The translations under genes were made by a program, and so were the position numbers. From Phaeodactylibacter xiamenensis (GTDB lineage Bacteria > Bacteroidota > Bacteroidia > Chitinophagales > Saprospiraceae), in contig NZ_JPOS01000018.1 of the NCBI RefSeq assembly GCF_000759025.1, positions 124,001 through 188,000 of the forward strand: a stretch of 64,000 nucleotides of DNA, written 5' to 3'. The first letter of the stretch is position 1; each line of letters opens with the position of its first letter. Shown here piece after piece: positions 1 through 8,073 of the stretch. Below the pieces are notes generated by a model that ran no database searches, was not told where the DNA came from, and worked only from the letters and a program-made list of their open reading frames with translations.

Positions 1-194
1 TTGAGCTGCGCTTTGAGGAAGCTGGTCAGGTCTCCCTGTTTAATCAGAACGGGCAATTGTTGCACGATGAACACCTGCCCGGCAGCACAGGCAGCCACAC
101 ACTCCATCTGCACCACCTGCCAGCAGGGCTTTACTATTTGTCAGTACGCACCCGGTATGGCATTCAAATGAAGAAATTGGTTATTGCAAGATAA
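1..194 (+). CDS. C-terminal end of a T9SS-secreted protein (partial, 5' end outside window)
   Basis: An open frame enters from the left edge (first full codon at base 3) and stops at 192-194. The last ~63 residues read like a type IX secretion type A sorting domain: alternating hydrophobic strands, a 'FNQNGQLL' turn, then 'LPAGLYYLSVRT' and a basic finish 'MKKLVIAR'. The L-x-x-G-x-Y-x-L/V core and terminal K/R are hallmarks of this domain, which directs proteins through the Bacteroidota outer membrane and is then removed. The passenger domain lies outside the window, so the function is unknown. Followed by a ~110-base gap and a convergent aconitase gene. Confidence 0.75.
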   Translation, partial: ELRFEEAGQVSLFNQNGQLLHDEHLPGSTGSHTLHLHHLPAGLYYLSVRTRYGIQMKKLVIAR

Positions 195-305
195 GGAGGG
201 TAGCGGGCGTGGAAGAAGATTACTGCTAACAGTCGGTTCCATGCCCGTCCTCTCTTTTTGGCTAACTATACGTTGCCGGGCTTAAAAGAAGGCTCCTGCA
301 CCCTG

Positions 306-2246
306 TTATTCTTTGAAGTGATTGATAATCCCACCCTTCAGCAAGACCTCCACCTGACGCCCACTCAGGCTATGCCGGCAGGCGATATCCGTATTTTTCG
401 TGAGGTTGCGGATGTGTATGTCATCGCCTGACTGAATCGACTCACGGGCAGAAGTTACGGCGAGCATGTCTCCCCGCCCGATTTTTTCGTAGTCTTCAGG
501 GTTGATGAATTCCAGCGGAAGAATGCCGAAGTTGACCAGGTTCTGCCAGCCAATCCGGGCATAACTTTTAGCAATCACCGCCAGTTGCCCCAGGTACTTA
601 GGTGCGAGTGCAGCATGCTCCCGGCTGGAGCCCTGTGCGTAATTCTCACCAGCTACCACGATATGCCCCGGATGGGCAGCCTGGGCATCTTTTGCCCGTT
701 CATAAAAAGAGTCATCAATTACGATATAGCTGTACTTGCTAATCTCCGGGATATTGCTCCTCAAGGGCAGCACTTCTGCTCCGGCTTTTAGGATTTCATC
801 GGTGGAAATATTGTCGTCCATTTTCAGCAGCACGGGCGCATCGTAGGCATTCGGGTAGGGGTCGAAGGTGGGCAGGGACTTGATGTTGGGCCCTTTGACC
901 AAATCGGTACCCTGTCCGTTTTGGGAGGGGGCGACCAGCATCTGCTCGTTGATGATCTGCTGATCCGGAGCTTTATATTTCGGATAAGTAATCCCCAAAT
1001 CTTTTTCCAGGTCTCTGGGGTCGGTGATCTTGCCTGTCAGTGCGGTAGCGGCGGCCGTCTCCGGGCTACAGAGGTACACCTGGTCATCGAGGGTGCCCGA
1101 TCGGCCCGGAAAGTTGCGGGGCATAGTCCTCAGGCTGATTTTCCCGCTGGCTGGTGCCTGCCCCATCCCGATACAGCCCATACAGCCCGACTGATGAAAG
1201 CGGGCTCCGGCGTGCAGGAGGTTGAAGAAACCATCGGTGCGCGACAGGTTCTCCGTAAGTTGCCGGGAAGTGGGGTTGATATCAAAAGACACATCAGGGT
1301 GTGCCATCCGACCTTTCACAATCTCGGAAACGACCCAAAAGTCGCGTAGCCCCGGATTAGCACTCGAACCGATCACCACCTGATGTACCGATTGACCAGC
1401 CACTTCCCGTACCGGCACTACATTGCCCGGGCTGCTGGGCTTGGCGATCAGGGGTTCCAGTTCGGAAAGGTCAATGACCTCATGGGCATCGTACCTGGCA
1501 TCTGCATCGGCTTTCAGCTCCGAGAAGTCCTCCTCCCGGCCCTGCGCACGCAGAAAACGCTTGATCTCTTCATCCGCCGGAAAAACAGAAGTCGTAGCCC
1601 CCAACTCCGTACCCATATTGGCAATGACATGGCGATCCATAGCCGAGAGGGATTTCAGTCCTTCTCCATAGTACTCCAGGATGTAGCCCACGCCCCCTTT
1701 GACATCATAGCGGCGCAGCATTTCCAGGATTACATCCTTGGCGCTCACCCAGTCCGGCAACTGCCCTTTGAGCTCCACGCCCATCACCTTTGGCATTTTG
1801 ACGAAGTAAGGCTTGCCTGCCACAGCTGCCGCTACGTCCAGCCCTCCGGTACCGATGGCCAGCATGCCCAGGGCGCCGGCGGCCGGCGTATGGCTGTCCG
1901 AGCCTACCATGGTTTTGCCAGGTTTGCCGAAGCGTTCCATGTGCACCGGGTGGCTAACCCCATTGCCGGGCCGGCTAAACCAGTAACCGTATTTTTCAGC
2001 AGCGGATTGCAGAAAGAGATGATCATCGGCATTTTTGTGGTCGCCCTGCAGCAGATTGTGATCCACGTACTGTACAGCGACCTCCGTTTGGGCTTTGTCG
2101 AGCCCCATGGCTTCCAGTTCCAGCATCACGAGCGTGCCTGTGGCATCCTGTTGCAGTGCCTGGTCGATTTTCAGGCCAATTTCCGTGCCGGGTTTCATTT
2201 CACCTTCAACGAGGTGGGCGTCAATCAGTTTTTGCGCGACATTCAT
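306..2246 (-). CDS. Aconitate hydratase, short ~645-residue (Aquifex-type) subfamily
   Basis: TCA-cycle enzyme interconverting citrate and isocitrate in the cytoplasm. The 646-residue length and order (N-terminal aconitase domains 1-3 to about residue 440, linker, then the swivel domain with 'DDNISTDEIL' and 'GENYAQGSSREHAAL') match the short putative aconitase subfamily rather than the ~900-residue AcnA. Visible active-site segments include 'DSHTPAAGALG' and 'SGCMGCIGMG', which supplies two Fe-S cysteines. The position of the first cluster cysteine, normally in a G-S-C-T-N motif, reads 'GSSANPG', so that ligand appears to be serine. A further cysteine lies in 'YLCSPETAA'. Start is the ATG at 2244-2246; the 303 bases upstream hold no convincing gene. 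Family assignment is firm; the Fe-S ligand set is unusual. Confidence 0.9.
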   Translation of the reverse strand: MNVAQKLIDAHLVEGEMKPGTEIGLKIDQALQQDATGTLVMLELEAMGLDKAQTEVAVQYVDHNLLQGDHKNADDHLFLQSAAEKYGYWFSRPGNGVSHPVHMERFGKPGKTMVGSDSHTPAAGALGMLAIGTGGLDVAAAVAGKPYFVKMPKVMGVELKGQLPDWVSAKDVILEMLRRYDVKGGVGYILEYYGEGLKSLSAMDRHVIANMGTELGATTSVFPADEEIKRFLRAQGREEDFSELKADADARYDAHEVIDLSELEPLIAKPSSPGNVVPVREVAGQSVHQVVIGSSANPGLRDFWVVSEIVKGRMAHPDVSFDINPTSRQLTENLSRTDGFFNLLHAGARFHQSGCMGCIGMGQAPASGKISLRTMPRNFPGRSGTLDDQVYLCSPETAAATALTGKITDPRDLEKDLGITYPKYKAPDQQIINEQMLVAPSQNGQGTDLVKGPNIKSLPTFDPYPNAYDAPVLLKMDDNISTDEILKAGAEVLPLRSNIPEISKYSYIVIDDSFYERAKDAQAAHPGHIVVAGENYAQGSSREHAALAPKYLGQLAVIAKSYARIGWQNLVNFGILPLEFINPEDYEKIGRGDMLAVTSARESIQSGDDIHIRNLTKNTDIACRHSLSGRQVEVLLKGGIINHFKE

Positions 2247-2549
2247 AGGAGCGGTGGTTTTAGTGCGCCTTTTGAACGAATCTGCCGGGTAGAGGTTCGA
2301 GTGCAGGGTGCAGGAAGTCGATCAGGGCGGGCACCGCTTTGGGATTTGCAAGGGCAGTCCCTTTTGCATTTGAATTCAAGTGGAATGACCGGCGCGAGGT
2401 GAAGTTCTCCCGCACTTGTTTGGATAATTATGTTGCGGAGGCAAAGGTCATTACGCGGGAAAATTTCCGAGAGCTTGTCAGAATTGAGCGGACTACTCCT
2501 AGCGCCTGTTGAGAAATACTTTTTTCCTGACGAGAGATTATGTGGTTTA
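2247..2549. other. Intergenic stretch without a convincing gene
   Basis: About 300 bases between the aconitase start and the PIN-type toxin stop. A leftward open frame exists, but its translation is basic, low in hydrophobic residues and resembles no family I know. The stretch most likely carries the aconitase promoter. I could not place a clear Bacteroidota -33/-7 pair. Confidence 0.4.
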
Positions 2550-3029
2550 CTATCTCTCATTCACTTCAGATAAGACAAACTCATAGAGGCTTTTAGAGAC
2601 CCTAAACCCAACCTCATCCTTCAGAGAATCAAGAGGTGTTTTTACATTTTCAATCAGACCCTGTTGTTTAGCAAGCATTAGAATACCGAGCAATCCAATA
2701 ATGGGTATGCCATATTCTTTCGCAATCTTCCTTCCAGCTCTTTCATCTATGATTAAAAAATCGGGTTGTAATTTTATAGCTAGGGCAATGGCTTCTGCTT
2801 CCCCCTTATCAATGCTTTCTAACAGAGATCCTAAATACGGATTATTCTCAACTTCAAGAGGTTTAAGCCAATTGCTGGAATTAATAATTGTTTTTTGCTC
2901 TTCAAACCTTAAAAGCTCCTTGTGAACTGCCAACGGTATGATTACCTCATTATATAACTTTGGAAGTATATCAAGCAGATTAATCTGAATAAGATTGGTA
3001 ATTGTAGTAGTGTCGCTAATAACGACCAT
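2550..3029 (-). CDS. DUF3368 / PIN-like toxin of a type II toxin-antitoxin pair
   Basis: A 159-residue protein with the PIN-fold acidic pattern: 'VISDTTTITNL' at the N-terminus, 'DKGEAEAIALA' in the middle and 'FLIIDERAGRKIA' near residue 100. These match DUF3368 proteins, which are VapC-related metal-dependent ribonucleases. It lies 9 bases downstream of the UPF0175 gene on the same strand, which is the usual partner and order (antitoxin first). Base composition is more AT-rich than the neighbouring aconitase and GH3 genes, suggesting a mobile stress/defence pair. RNase activity is inferred from family membership only. Confidence 0.8.
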   Translation of the reverse strand: MVVISDTTTITNLIQINLLDILPKLYNEVIIPLAVHKELLRFEEQKTIINSSNWLKPLEVENNPYLGSLLESIDKGEAEAIALAIKLQPDFLIIDERAGRKIAKEYGIPIIGLLGILMLAKQQGLIENVKTPLDSLKDEVGFRVSKSLYEFVLSEVNER

Positions 3030-3038
3030 AACCGAATT

Positions 3039-3293
3039 TTACTTGTTTAGCTTTTGTTTGTAAGCTTCCATTGCTTTCAAATCATCCATTAAATCCTCTA
3101 CTTCGTATTTGATACTGATATTTCGTTTCGACAGTTCTTTCTGGAAAGTTATCTGGTCAATACTGGCAAAATTGCGGGCTTGTCCCATAGTCATTTTGCC
3201 CAGGTCGTAAAAATGAGTAGCCATCTCAATTAGGAATTCTTGTGGAGTCATGTTGAGCTCCTGAAGCATTTTTGAGGAAATTTGTATACCCAT
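3039..3293 (-). CDS. UPF0175 family antitoxin
   Basis: A small helical protein with the UPF0175 signature: an N-terminal strand and 'ELNMTPQEFLIEMA', then 'LGKMTMGQARNFASID' and 'QKELSKRNISIKYEVEDL', a DNA-binding-like helical core. UPF0175 proteins are antitoxins of DUF3368 toxins, and the toxin follows 9 bases downstream. The frame stays open upstream into the end of the GH3 gene. I chose the ATG at 3291-3293 because the protein then begins MGIQISS, like family N-termini; an ATG ending at 3323 is the alternative. It probably binds the toxin and represses its own promoter (inference). Confidence 0.75.
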   Translation of the reverse strand: MGIQISSKMLQELNMTPQEFLIEMATHFYDLGKMTMGQARNFASIDQITFQKELSKRNISIKYEVEDLMDDLKAMEAYKQKLNK

Positions 3294-3358
3294 ACTATTG
3301 AAAATTAAGCTTTCAGAATACATGAATAACACATGCTGCAGTCTTGTAGTTCCCGATA

Positions 3359-4903
3359 TTAACCCCCACCCTCCTGCCGCAGACTCCGGTGCACAAAAGC
3401 CGACCATTCCGCAAAACGCTTGCCCTTCATCACGCGGGGGAATTTGTTCTGCCCGCCAAGCTTACCCTTAGCCGCCTGCCAGTCGTAGAAGCGCTGAATA
3501 GGCAGGATTTCCACCCTGATCCCGAGCAGACTGTCCCGCTCTGTTTTGTAATCATCATTGACCTGCTTCAGGGCCTCGTCGAGCAGGCGGGTGACCTGTT
3601 CCTTATCCACCTCCCGCTCTGTGCCAATGTACCAGTGGTGCAAAAACCGGTTGCCTTCCTGCACGGGGGCCACTGTAAACTCCCGCACGCTCAGGTCGAG
3701 GGCTTCTTCCACCGCTTGTATGCCCTGATTCATATTGTCTACTGAGAGGTGCTCTCCGCAGATGCTGAGGAAGTGCTTGGTCCGCCCGCTGATGATGATC
3801 TCGGGATTGCCCGCTTCCGGGAAGCGCACCGTATCCCCTATGAGGTAACGCCAGGCACCGGCACAGGTGGTGAGGAGGAGAGCGTAGTCTACCCCGGGCT
3901 CCACTTCTGCAATGGTCAGTGTCTGCGGATTACCGATCAGCTTACCATCTTCGTCGAAGTTGCTGCTGTTGAAGGGGATAAACTCAAAGAAGATGCCGTT
4001 GTGCAACAACAAGCGCATGGCATTGGTCTCCGGCCGTTGCTGATAGGCAATAAAGCCTTCGCTGGCCAGGTAAGAGTCCATGTAGATGAGCGGGCGGTCG
4101 AGCAGGCGCTCGAAGCCCTTTTTCAGCGGCTCAAAAGCAATGCCGCCGTGGACACACACTTCCAGGTTAGGCCAGATATCGTGTATGGTATCCAATTGGT
4201 GGTCTTCGATAATGCGCTCCATCATGAGCTGCAGCCAGGAAGGAATGCCCACGAGAAAGCCGATATCCCATTCCGGTGCATGGCGGGAGATCTCCGCAAT
4301 CTTCTCATCCCAGCTTTTGATACGTGATATTTTGCCCCCCGGTTTGTAGTAAGGGCGCAGCCAAAACGGCGGTTGACTGGCATTGATGCCGCTGAGGTCG
4401 CCCCGGAAGTAACCGCCCTGATTGTCCAGGTCGCTGCTGCCGCCCAGCATTAGCATGGGCTTGGTGAAGAGGTCGGGGTCGACATCAAAGTTGGTTAGGG
4501 CGAAGAACATCCGGAGACCGGCGTGCTTCATGGACCGGCGCATCTCGTCCGTGACCGGAATGTGCTTGCTTGGTGCCCCGGAGGTGCCGGAACTGAGTGC
4601 AAAGTGCGTCACCTTGCCCGGCCAGCTTACATCTTCCACCTCGCGCAGGGCCATGTGCCACCACTGCTCGTACATGGTATCGTAATCAAAAATGGGCACC
4701 TTTTCCCGAAAGGTGTCAATGCAGTGCTCGTCCTGCAGAATATCTTTGAAATCGTAATACTGCCCGAAGGCAGTGCCCTGTGCCCGCTTGAGCAGGCGGC
4801 GAAGGGTCCGCCTCTGCAATTGGATGGGCGCGGCGCGGCGCCGTTTCTGCAATTGTTCGCCTACAGTAAGACTACGCTTGATGAGTTTTCCGAAAAAAGC
4901 CAT
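3359..4903 (-). CDS. GH3-family acyl-acid adenylating/amidating enzyme
   Basis: 514 residues, the normal length for bacterial GH3 proteins, which belong to the ANL adenylate-forming superfamily. The ATP-binding loop 'LSSGTSGAPSKHIPVT' near residue 107 is intact, followed by a GH3 middle region ('YLASEGFIAYQQRP') and a C-terminal domain with 'ISGRTKHFLSICGEHLS', where the GRT/H block orients for the second half-reaction. Plant GH3s join amino acids to hormones; bacterial homologues have no settled substrate, so the substrate is unknown here. The ~280 bases to the next gene are non-coding. Confidence 0.88.
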   Translation of the reverse strand: MAFFGKLIKRSLTVGEQLQKRRRAAPIQLQRRTLRRLLKRAQGTAFGQYYDFKDILQDEHCIDTFREKVPIFDYDTMYEQWWHMALREVEDVSWPGKVTHFALSSGTSGAPSKHIPVTDEMRRSMKHAGLRMFFALTNFDVDPDLFTKPMLMLGGSSDLDNQGGYFRGDLSGINASQPPFWLRPYYKPGGKISRIKSWDEKIAEISRHAPEWDIGFLVGIPSWLQLMMERIIEDHQLDTIHDIWPNLEVCVHGGIAFEPLKKGFERLLDRPLIYMDSYLASEGFIAYQQRPETNAMRLLLHNGIFFEFIPFNSSNFDEDGKLIGNPQTLTIAEVEPGVDYALLLTTCAGAWRYLIGDTVRFPEAGNPEIIISGRTKHFLSICGEHLSVDNMNQGIQAVEEALDLSVREFTVAPVQEGNRFLHHWYIGTEREVDKEQVTRLLDEALKQVNDDYKTERDSLLGIRVEILPIQRFYDWQAAKGKLGGQNKFPRVMKGKRFAEWSAFVHRSLRQEGGG

Positions 4904-5182
4904 AGACGTTTCGAGTTTTGGGGTTGTAAACTACGAAAATCTGTGGTGTTGTGCAGGAATCTTTGACCACCGTCAAAAACTAAAACCATGAAGGACCTGC
5001 CCAATCAGAGTTAAGACCTAATTACCTCACCTACTTTCATCTTTCGAAAGAAACCATTATCTTTATTTGGAATACTCTATTATTTTAAATCTCTCTAAAT
5101 ACTCTCTGAGATGAAGACTTACTTACTGAGCAAAGAGGTAGCTGATATTTCGGTTTCCTCCTTGTAAAATCCACACCCGCTC

Positions 5183-5743
5183 ATGAAATATTCAGCCGTT
5201 TTTATAACAACCTTCCTGTATTCTGTTACTATTTTTCTTTTTACCTCCTGTGAGAAAATCAGCCCCCAGCCTGAAAATAGGTCTAATGCTTCTTACCACC
5301 TGAATGGGCTGGATGGAGCGCTCTGGAAAGGAGCTAGTGCAAGACAATCATATTACTTAAAAGATACCTTTGACCTAAGCATTCAGGCCTCCGAAAAAGG
5401 ATTGGTGAAAAGGACGATATCGTTGGATCATTTGTTAATAAAAGAAGGCATTCAGGAAATTAGTGGTATCAGGAAATTAGGGTCAACAGATAATAATAGT
5501 CCTGCTGCAAGTGTGCGGACCATTTCAGATGATGGTCATGACTTTTTAATTCTGGACTGGTATTACCTGGATACATCCGCTGTAGACAACTGGGTCAATA
5601 TTATCCAGTATAACGAAGAAACACAGTTTATACAAGGTACGTTTCAGTTTACGGCTATCCGTGATACGGTATTCGTTGGCGGTAATGATTTACCCGATAC
5701 GATTCAGGTGCGAGAGGGGTATTTTGAAGCCACTTTGGAATAA
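5183..5743 (+). CDS. Predicted lipoprotein of unknown function
   Basis: 186 residues. The N-terminus is a type II signal peptide, with a hydrophobic stretch ending in the lipobox 'LFTSC' around residue 23. The mature part has no transmembrane helix and is rich in short beta-like segments; the C-terminus 'GYFEATLE' resembles small beta-sandwich lipoproteins of Bacteroidota ('...G.F.at...'), but I do not recognise a named family. It probably sits on the periplasmic side of a membrane. Convergent with YjbQ, with 23 bases between the stop codons. Confidence 0.6.
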   Translation: MKYSAVFITTFLYSVTIFLFTSCEKISPQPENRSNASYHLNGLDGALWKGASARQSYYLKDTFDLSIQASEKGLVKRTISLDHLLIKEGIQEISGIRKLGSTDNNSPAASVRTISDDGHDFLILDWYYLDTSAVDNWVNIIQYNEETQFIQGTFQFTAIRDTVFVGGNDLPDTIQVREGYFEATLE

Positions 5744-5766
5744 TCGAACCTCTATCCTTTTAAAAT

Positions 5767-6180
5767 TCAACCATACACCGTAGCCACCAATTGTCGGCTA
5801 CCCCCATGATTGCGAAACTCGCAGAGATAAATCCCCTGCCAGGTGCCCAGATTGAGCCGGCCTTTGGTGATTGGAATAGTCACAGAAGAGCCGATCATTG
5901 CCGCTTTGATGTGGGCGGGCATATCGTCAGGGCCCTCGATGGTGTGGGTGAGAAAGGGGAGGTTTTCCGGCACAACGTGGTTGAAGATGCTTTCGAAGTC
6001 CGTACGCACATCCGGATCGGCATTCTCATTGATGGTGAGGGCAGCGGAAGTGTGTTTGATAAACAGGTGAAGCATGCCGCGGTCGGGCAGGGCACCCTTC
6101 AATTGCCGCTGTACTTCGGCGGTGATGATGTGGTAGCCCCGCTCGAAAGCAGGGAGGGCGAATTCGTATTGTTGTACCAT
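5767..6180 (-). CDS. yjbQ: YjbQ / UPF0047 family protein
   Basis: 137 residues, the typical family size. Signature segments are present: 'HLFIKHTSAALTINENAD', followed by 'DPDVRTDFESIFN', and near the end 'PITKGRLNLGTWQGIYL'. The family forms a trimeric cytoplasmic barrel; E. coli YjbQ has a weak secondary thiamine-phosphate synthase activity, and the true role is unsettled. It ends 12 bases after the TolC-like gene in the same direction, so it may be the last gene of the efflux transcript, though no functional link is known. Confidence 0.9.
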   Translation of the reverse strand: MVQQYEFALPAFERGYHIITAEVQRQLKGALPDRGMLHLFIKHTSAALTINENADPDVRTDFESIFNHVVPENLPFLTHTIEGPDDMPAHIKAAMIGSSVTIPITKGRLNLGTWQGIYLCEFRNHGGSRQLVATVYG

Positions 6181-6191
6181 GCTGTAAAGTT

Positions 6192-7544
6192 TTATCGCAC
6201 CAGCCCCCCAATCAGGCGGATCAGCTCCGTCTCTGTGTTTTTGAGGTTGAAGACCGCATTGAGGCGCTGCTGGGAAGCATTGATGTAACTCACCTGTATA
6301 GTACGATAATCGAAGCTGTTAATCAAGCCCCCCCGGAAGCGCTCCTCGGCAATTTCCAGGTTGCGGCGGGCATTACTCACCAGGCTTGTGGTTACTTCCA
6401 CCAGGCGCTTTTGGGTGTTGTAGGTCGCCAGGGTGTTGGCCAACTGGTTATTGAGGGTGCGCTTGAGGTCGCTAATGTTGAGCTGAGCGATGAGTTCCTC
6501 CTTGCGGGCATTCTCCAACCGGATTTTACGGGCCCCACCATCGTAGATCGGGTAGGAAGCCGAGAGGTTGAGGAACGGCTGAAAGGTCTTGGCGGCAATC
6601 TGCGGGATTTCCTGAATGGTCTCATTCGGGCCGAAACTCAGGGTTTGTTCGCCAAAGGAGATACCGACGTTGTAGGTTGCACCGGCGTTTATCTGTACCG
6701 TAGGCTTGAAGGCTGCTTCCTGCAGACGGGTGTTGATGGACGACAGCTCCCGGTTGATGTACTCGTTGCGCAACTGCACATTATTGCTTTCCATCTCCTG
6801 CTGCAGGTCGGCCAGCTGATAGTCTTCGGCTGCGTAGGAAAGGGTGTCGGTGAGGGTGTAGGAAGTGCCCATATCGTCGATGCCCATCGCCAGGTTAAGG
6901 TTGCGGATGGCGGTTTCGTAAGTATTGATCTGCAGCACGTAGTTGGTGGAATCGTTGAGGTAGGCGTCTTGCGTCTGCAGGATATCGAAGGTGCTCGACT
7001 GCCCAAACTCCTGCCGCACTTCCTGATACGCCACGCGGTCGCGGGAAAGTTCCAGGACTTCCATCAGCACGTCGAGTTGTTCTTGTTGCACCAGGGCATT
7101 GTAATAGGCATTGATGATGGCCTGAATACTGTTTTGCACGGCCAGCTGCTGATTGCTCTGGCTCAGCTCTGCCTGTGTTTCCAGCTGTTCTTTGGTGATC
7201 TGCACCCGGTAGCCATCAAAGAGGATCATGCTGGCCTCTATGCCCGGTGTGATGCCGGTGTTGTAGGTGTTGGCAGCCGTCAGCGGGCCCGCCGGGTTGC
7301 TGAGGTTGCGGTAGTTGTTTTGAGAATTGGCCGTCAGGTTGATGGTCGGGACTTTCCCGGCGATGGCCCAGTCGTCATTGCGCTCCGCAATATCGGCGCG
7401 GGCTTCCGCAATTTTGATCTGGAAGTTGTTCTCCAGCCCCTTTTGAATGGCATCGGACAAGCTAAGGTTTTCCTGTGCCTTTCCCGTAAGGGCAAAAAGC
7501 AGCAGGGCGGGCAGTAGTGCGAGTTGTACTTTCATAGTTGACAT
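6192..7544 (-). CDS. TolC-family outer-membrane efflux channel
   Basis: About 450 residues with a signal peptide ending near 'ALTGKAQ'. Two repeated OEP domains follow, each with long amphipathic helices and the typical 'LSDAIQKGLENNFQIKIAEAR' start (first copy near the mature N-terminus). The C-terminal repeat includes 'EERFRGGLINSFDY' and 'YINASQQRLNAVFNLKNTE', classic for TolC-like channels. The frame is open to 7649, but that would overlap the GtrA gene, and the leader is obvious only from MSTMKVQ (7542-7544) or MKVQ (7533-7535). It completes the three-part pump encoded upstream. Confidence 0.92.
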   Translation of the reverse strand: MSTMKVQLALLPALLLFALTGKAQENLSLSDAIQKGLENNFQIKIAEARADIAERNDDWAIAGKVPTINLTANSQNNYRNLSNPAGPLTAANTYNTGITPGIEASMILFDGYRVQITKEQLETQAELSQSNQQLAVQNSIQAIINAYYNALVQQEQLDVLMEVLELSRDRVAYQEVRQEFGQSSTFDILQTQDAYLNDSTNYVLQINTYETAIRNLNLAMGIDDMGTSYTLTDTLSYAAEDYQLADLQQEMESNNVQLRNEYINRELSSINTRLQEAAFKPTVQINAGATYNVGISFGEQTLSFGPNETIQEIPQIAAKTFQPFLNLSASYPIYDGGARKIRLENARKEELIAQLNISDLKRTLNNQLANTLATYNTQKRLVEVTTSLVSNARRNLEIAEERFRGGLINSFDYRTIQVSYINASQQRLNAVFNLKNTETELIRLIGGLVR

Positions 7545-7623
7545 GGTAGTTTGACGGATCTGCCCGCCCGGCCGTGGCTTCACGGATAGACAGGAATACA
7601 TAATGCTATTTTTTCTCCGCCGC

Positions 7624-8037
7624 TTATATAAACTTGCGTTCAAAGACATATCGCTTGAGGTAAAAGTTGTAAAAGAATACGATGCCCGTAGCGATCAGCT
7701 TGGTTAGGGCCTGGTATTCCATAAAAAAGGCAAACCGGGTCAATGCATAAACAATCCCAGTGTTGATACTGAGCCCCACCACGGAGACCAGGACCGAGAG
7801 CAAAAAAGCCCGGCGGGCTGAGCCCTGCAGCTGAAATACGAAGCGCTTTTGCATCATAAAATTCAGCACAACGGCACAGGAATAGGACACGATATTGGCC
7901 GGCACCGGCGCCCAGTCCTGATAATCCACGAGCCAGAGGTAGAGCAGGAAGTCCACCGAGGTGGCCACTGCGCCCGACATGGCAAATTTGGCTTTCATTT
8001 TTACCAGCTGCGCCAGCGTTTCCTTGTTCAGCCCCAT
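7624..8037 (-). CDS. GtrA-family membrane protein
   Basis: About 137 residues with four predicted transmembrane helices and the GtrA pattern 'FAMSGAVATSVDFLLYLWL' then 'NIVSYSCAVVLNFMMQKRFVF' (shown in parts) and a basic C-terminus 'NFYLKRYVFERKF'. GtrA proteins are thought to help move polyprenyl-linked sugars across the inner membrane. I prefer the ATG at 8035-8037 because AAAGGAG lies six bases upstream; an ATG at 8056-8058 is possible. It sits between the RND pump and TolC genes, an odd place for a sugar flippase-like gene, so the grouping may be co-transcription rather than shared function. Confidence 0.85.
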   Translation of the reverse strand: MGLNKETLAQLVKMKAKFAMSGAVATSVDFLLYLWLVDYQDWAPVPANIVSYSCAVVLNFMMQKRFVFQLQGSARRAFLLSVLVSVVGLSINTGIVYALTRFAFFMEYQALTKLIATGIVFFYNFYLKRYVFERKFI

Positions 8038-8073
8038 GGGTTCTCCTTTTGGCGGCAAAGGTAGCCTTTAAAA

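Noticed and set aside
1383-2402. Rightward 339-codon frame over the aconitase gene
   Set aside because: Antisense shadow; the aconitase frame has all expected motifs.
2243-2560. Leftward 105-codon frame upstream of the aconitase gene
   Set aside because: Overlaps both neighbours, basic and low-complexity translation, no recognisable family.
6411-7517. Long rightward frame of 368 codons inside the TolC gene
   Set aside because: It is an antisense shadow of a GC-rich coding gene; the TolC frame has clear motifs and a signal peptide.
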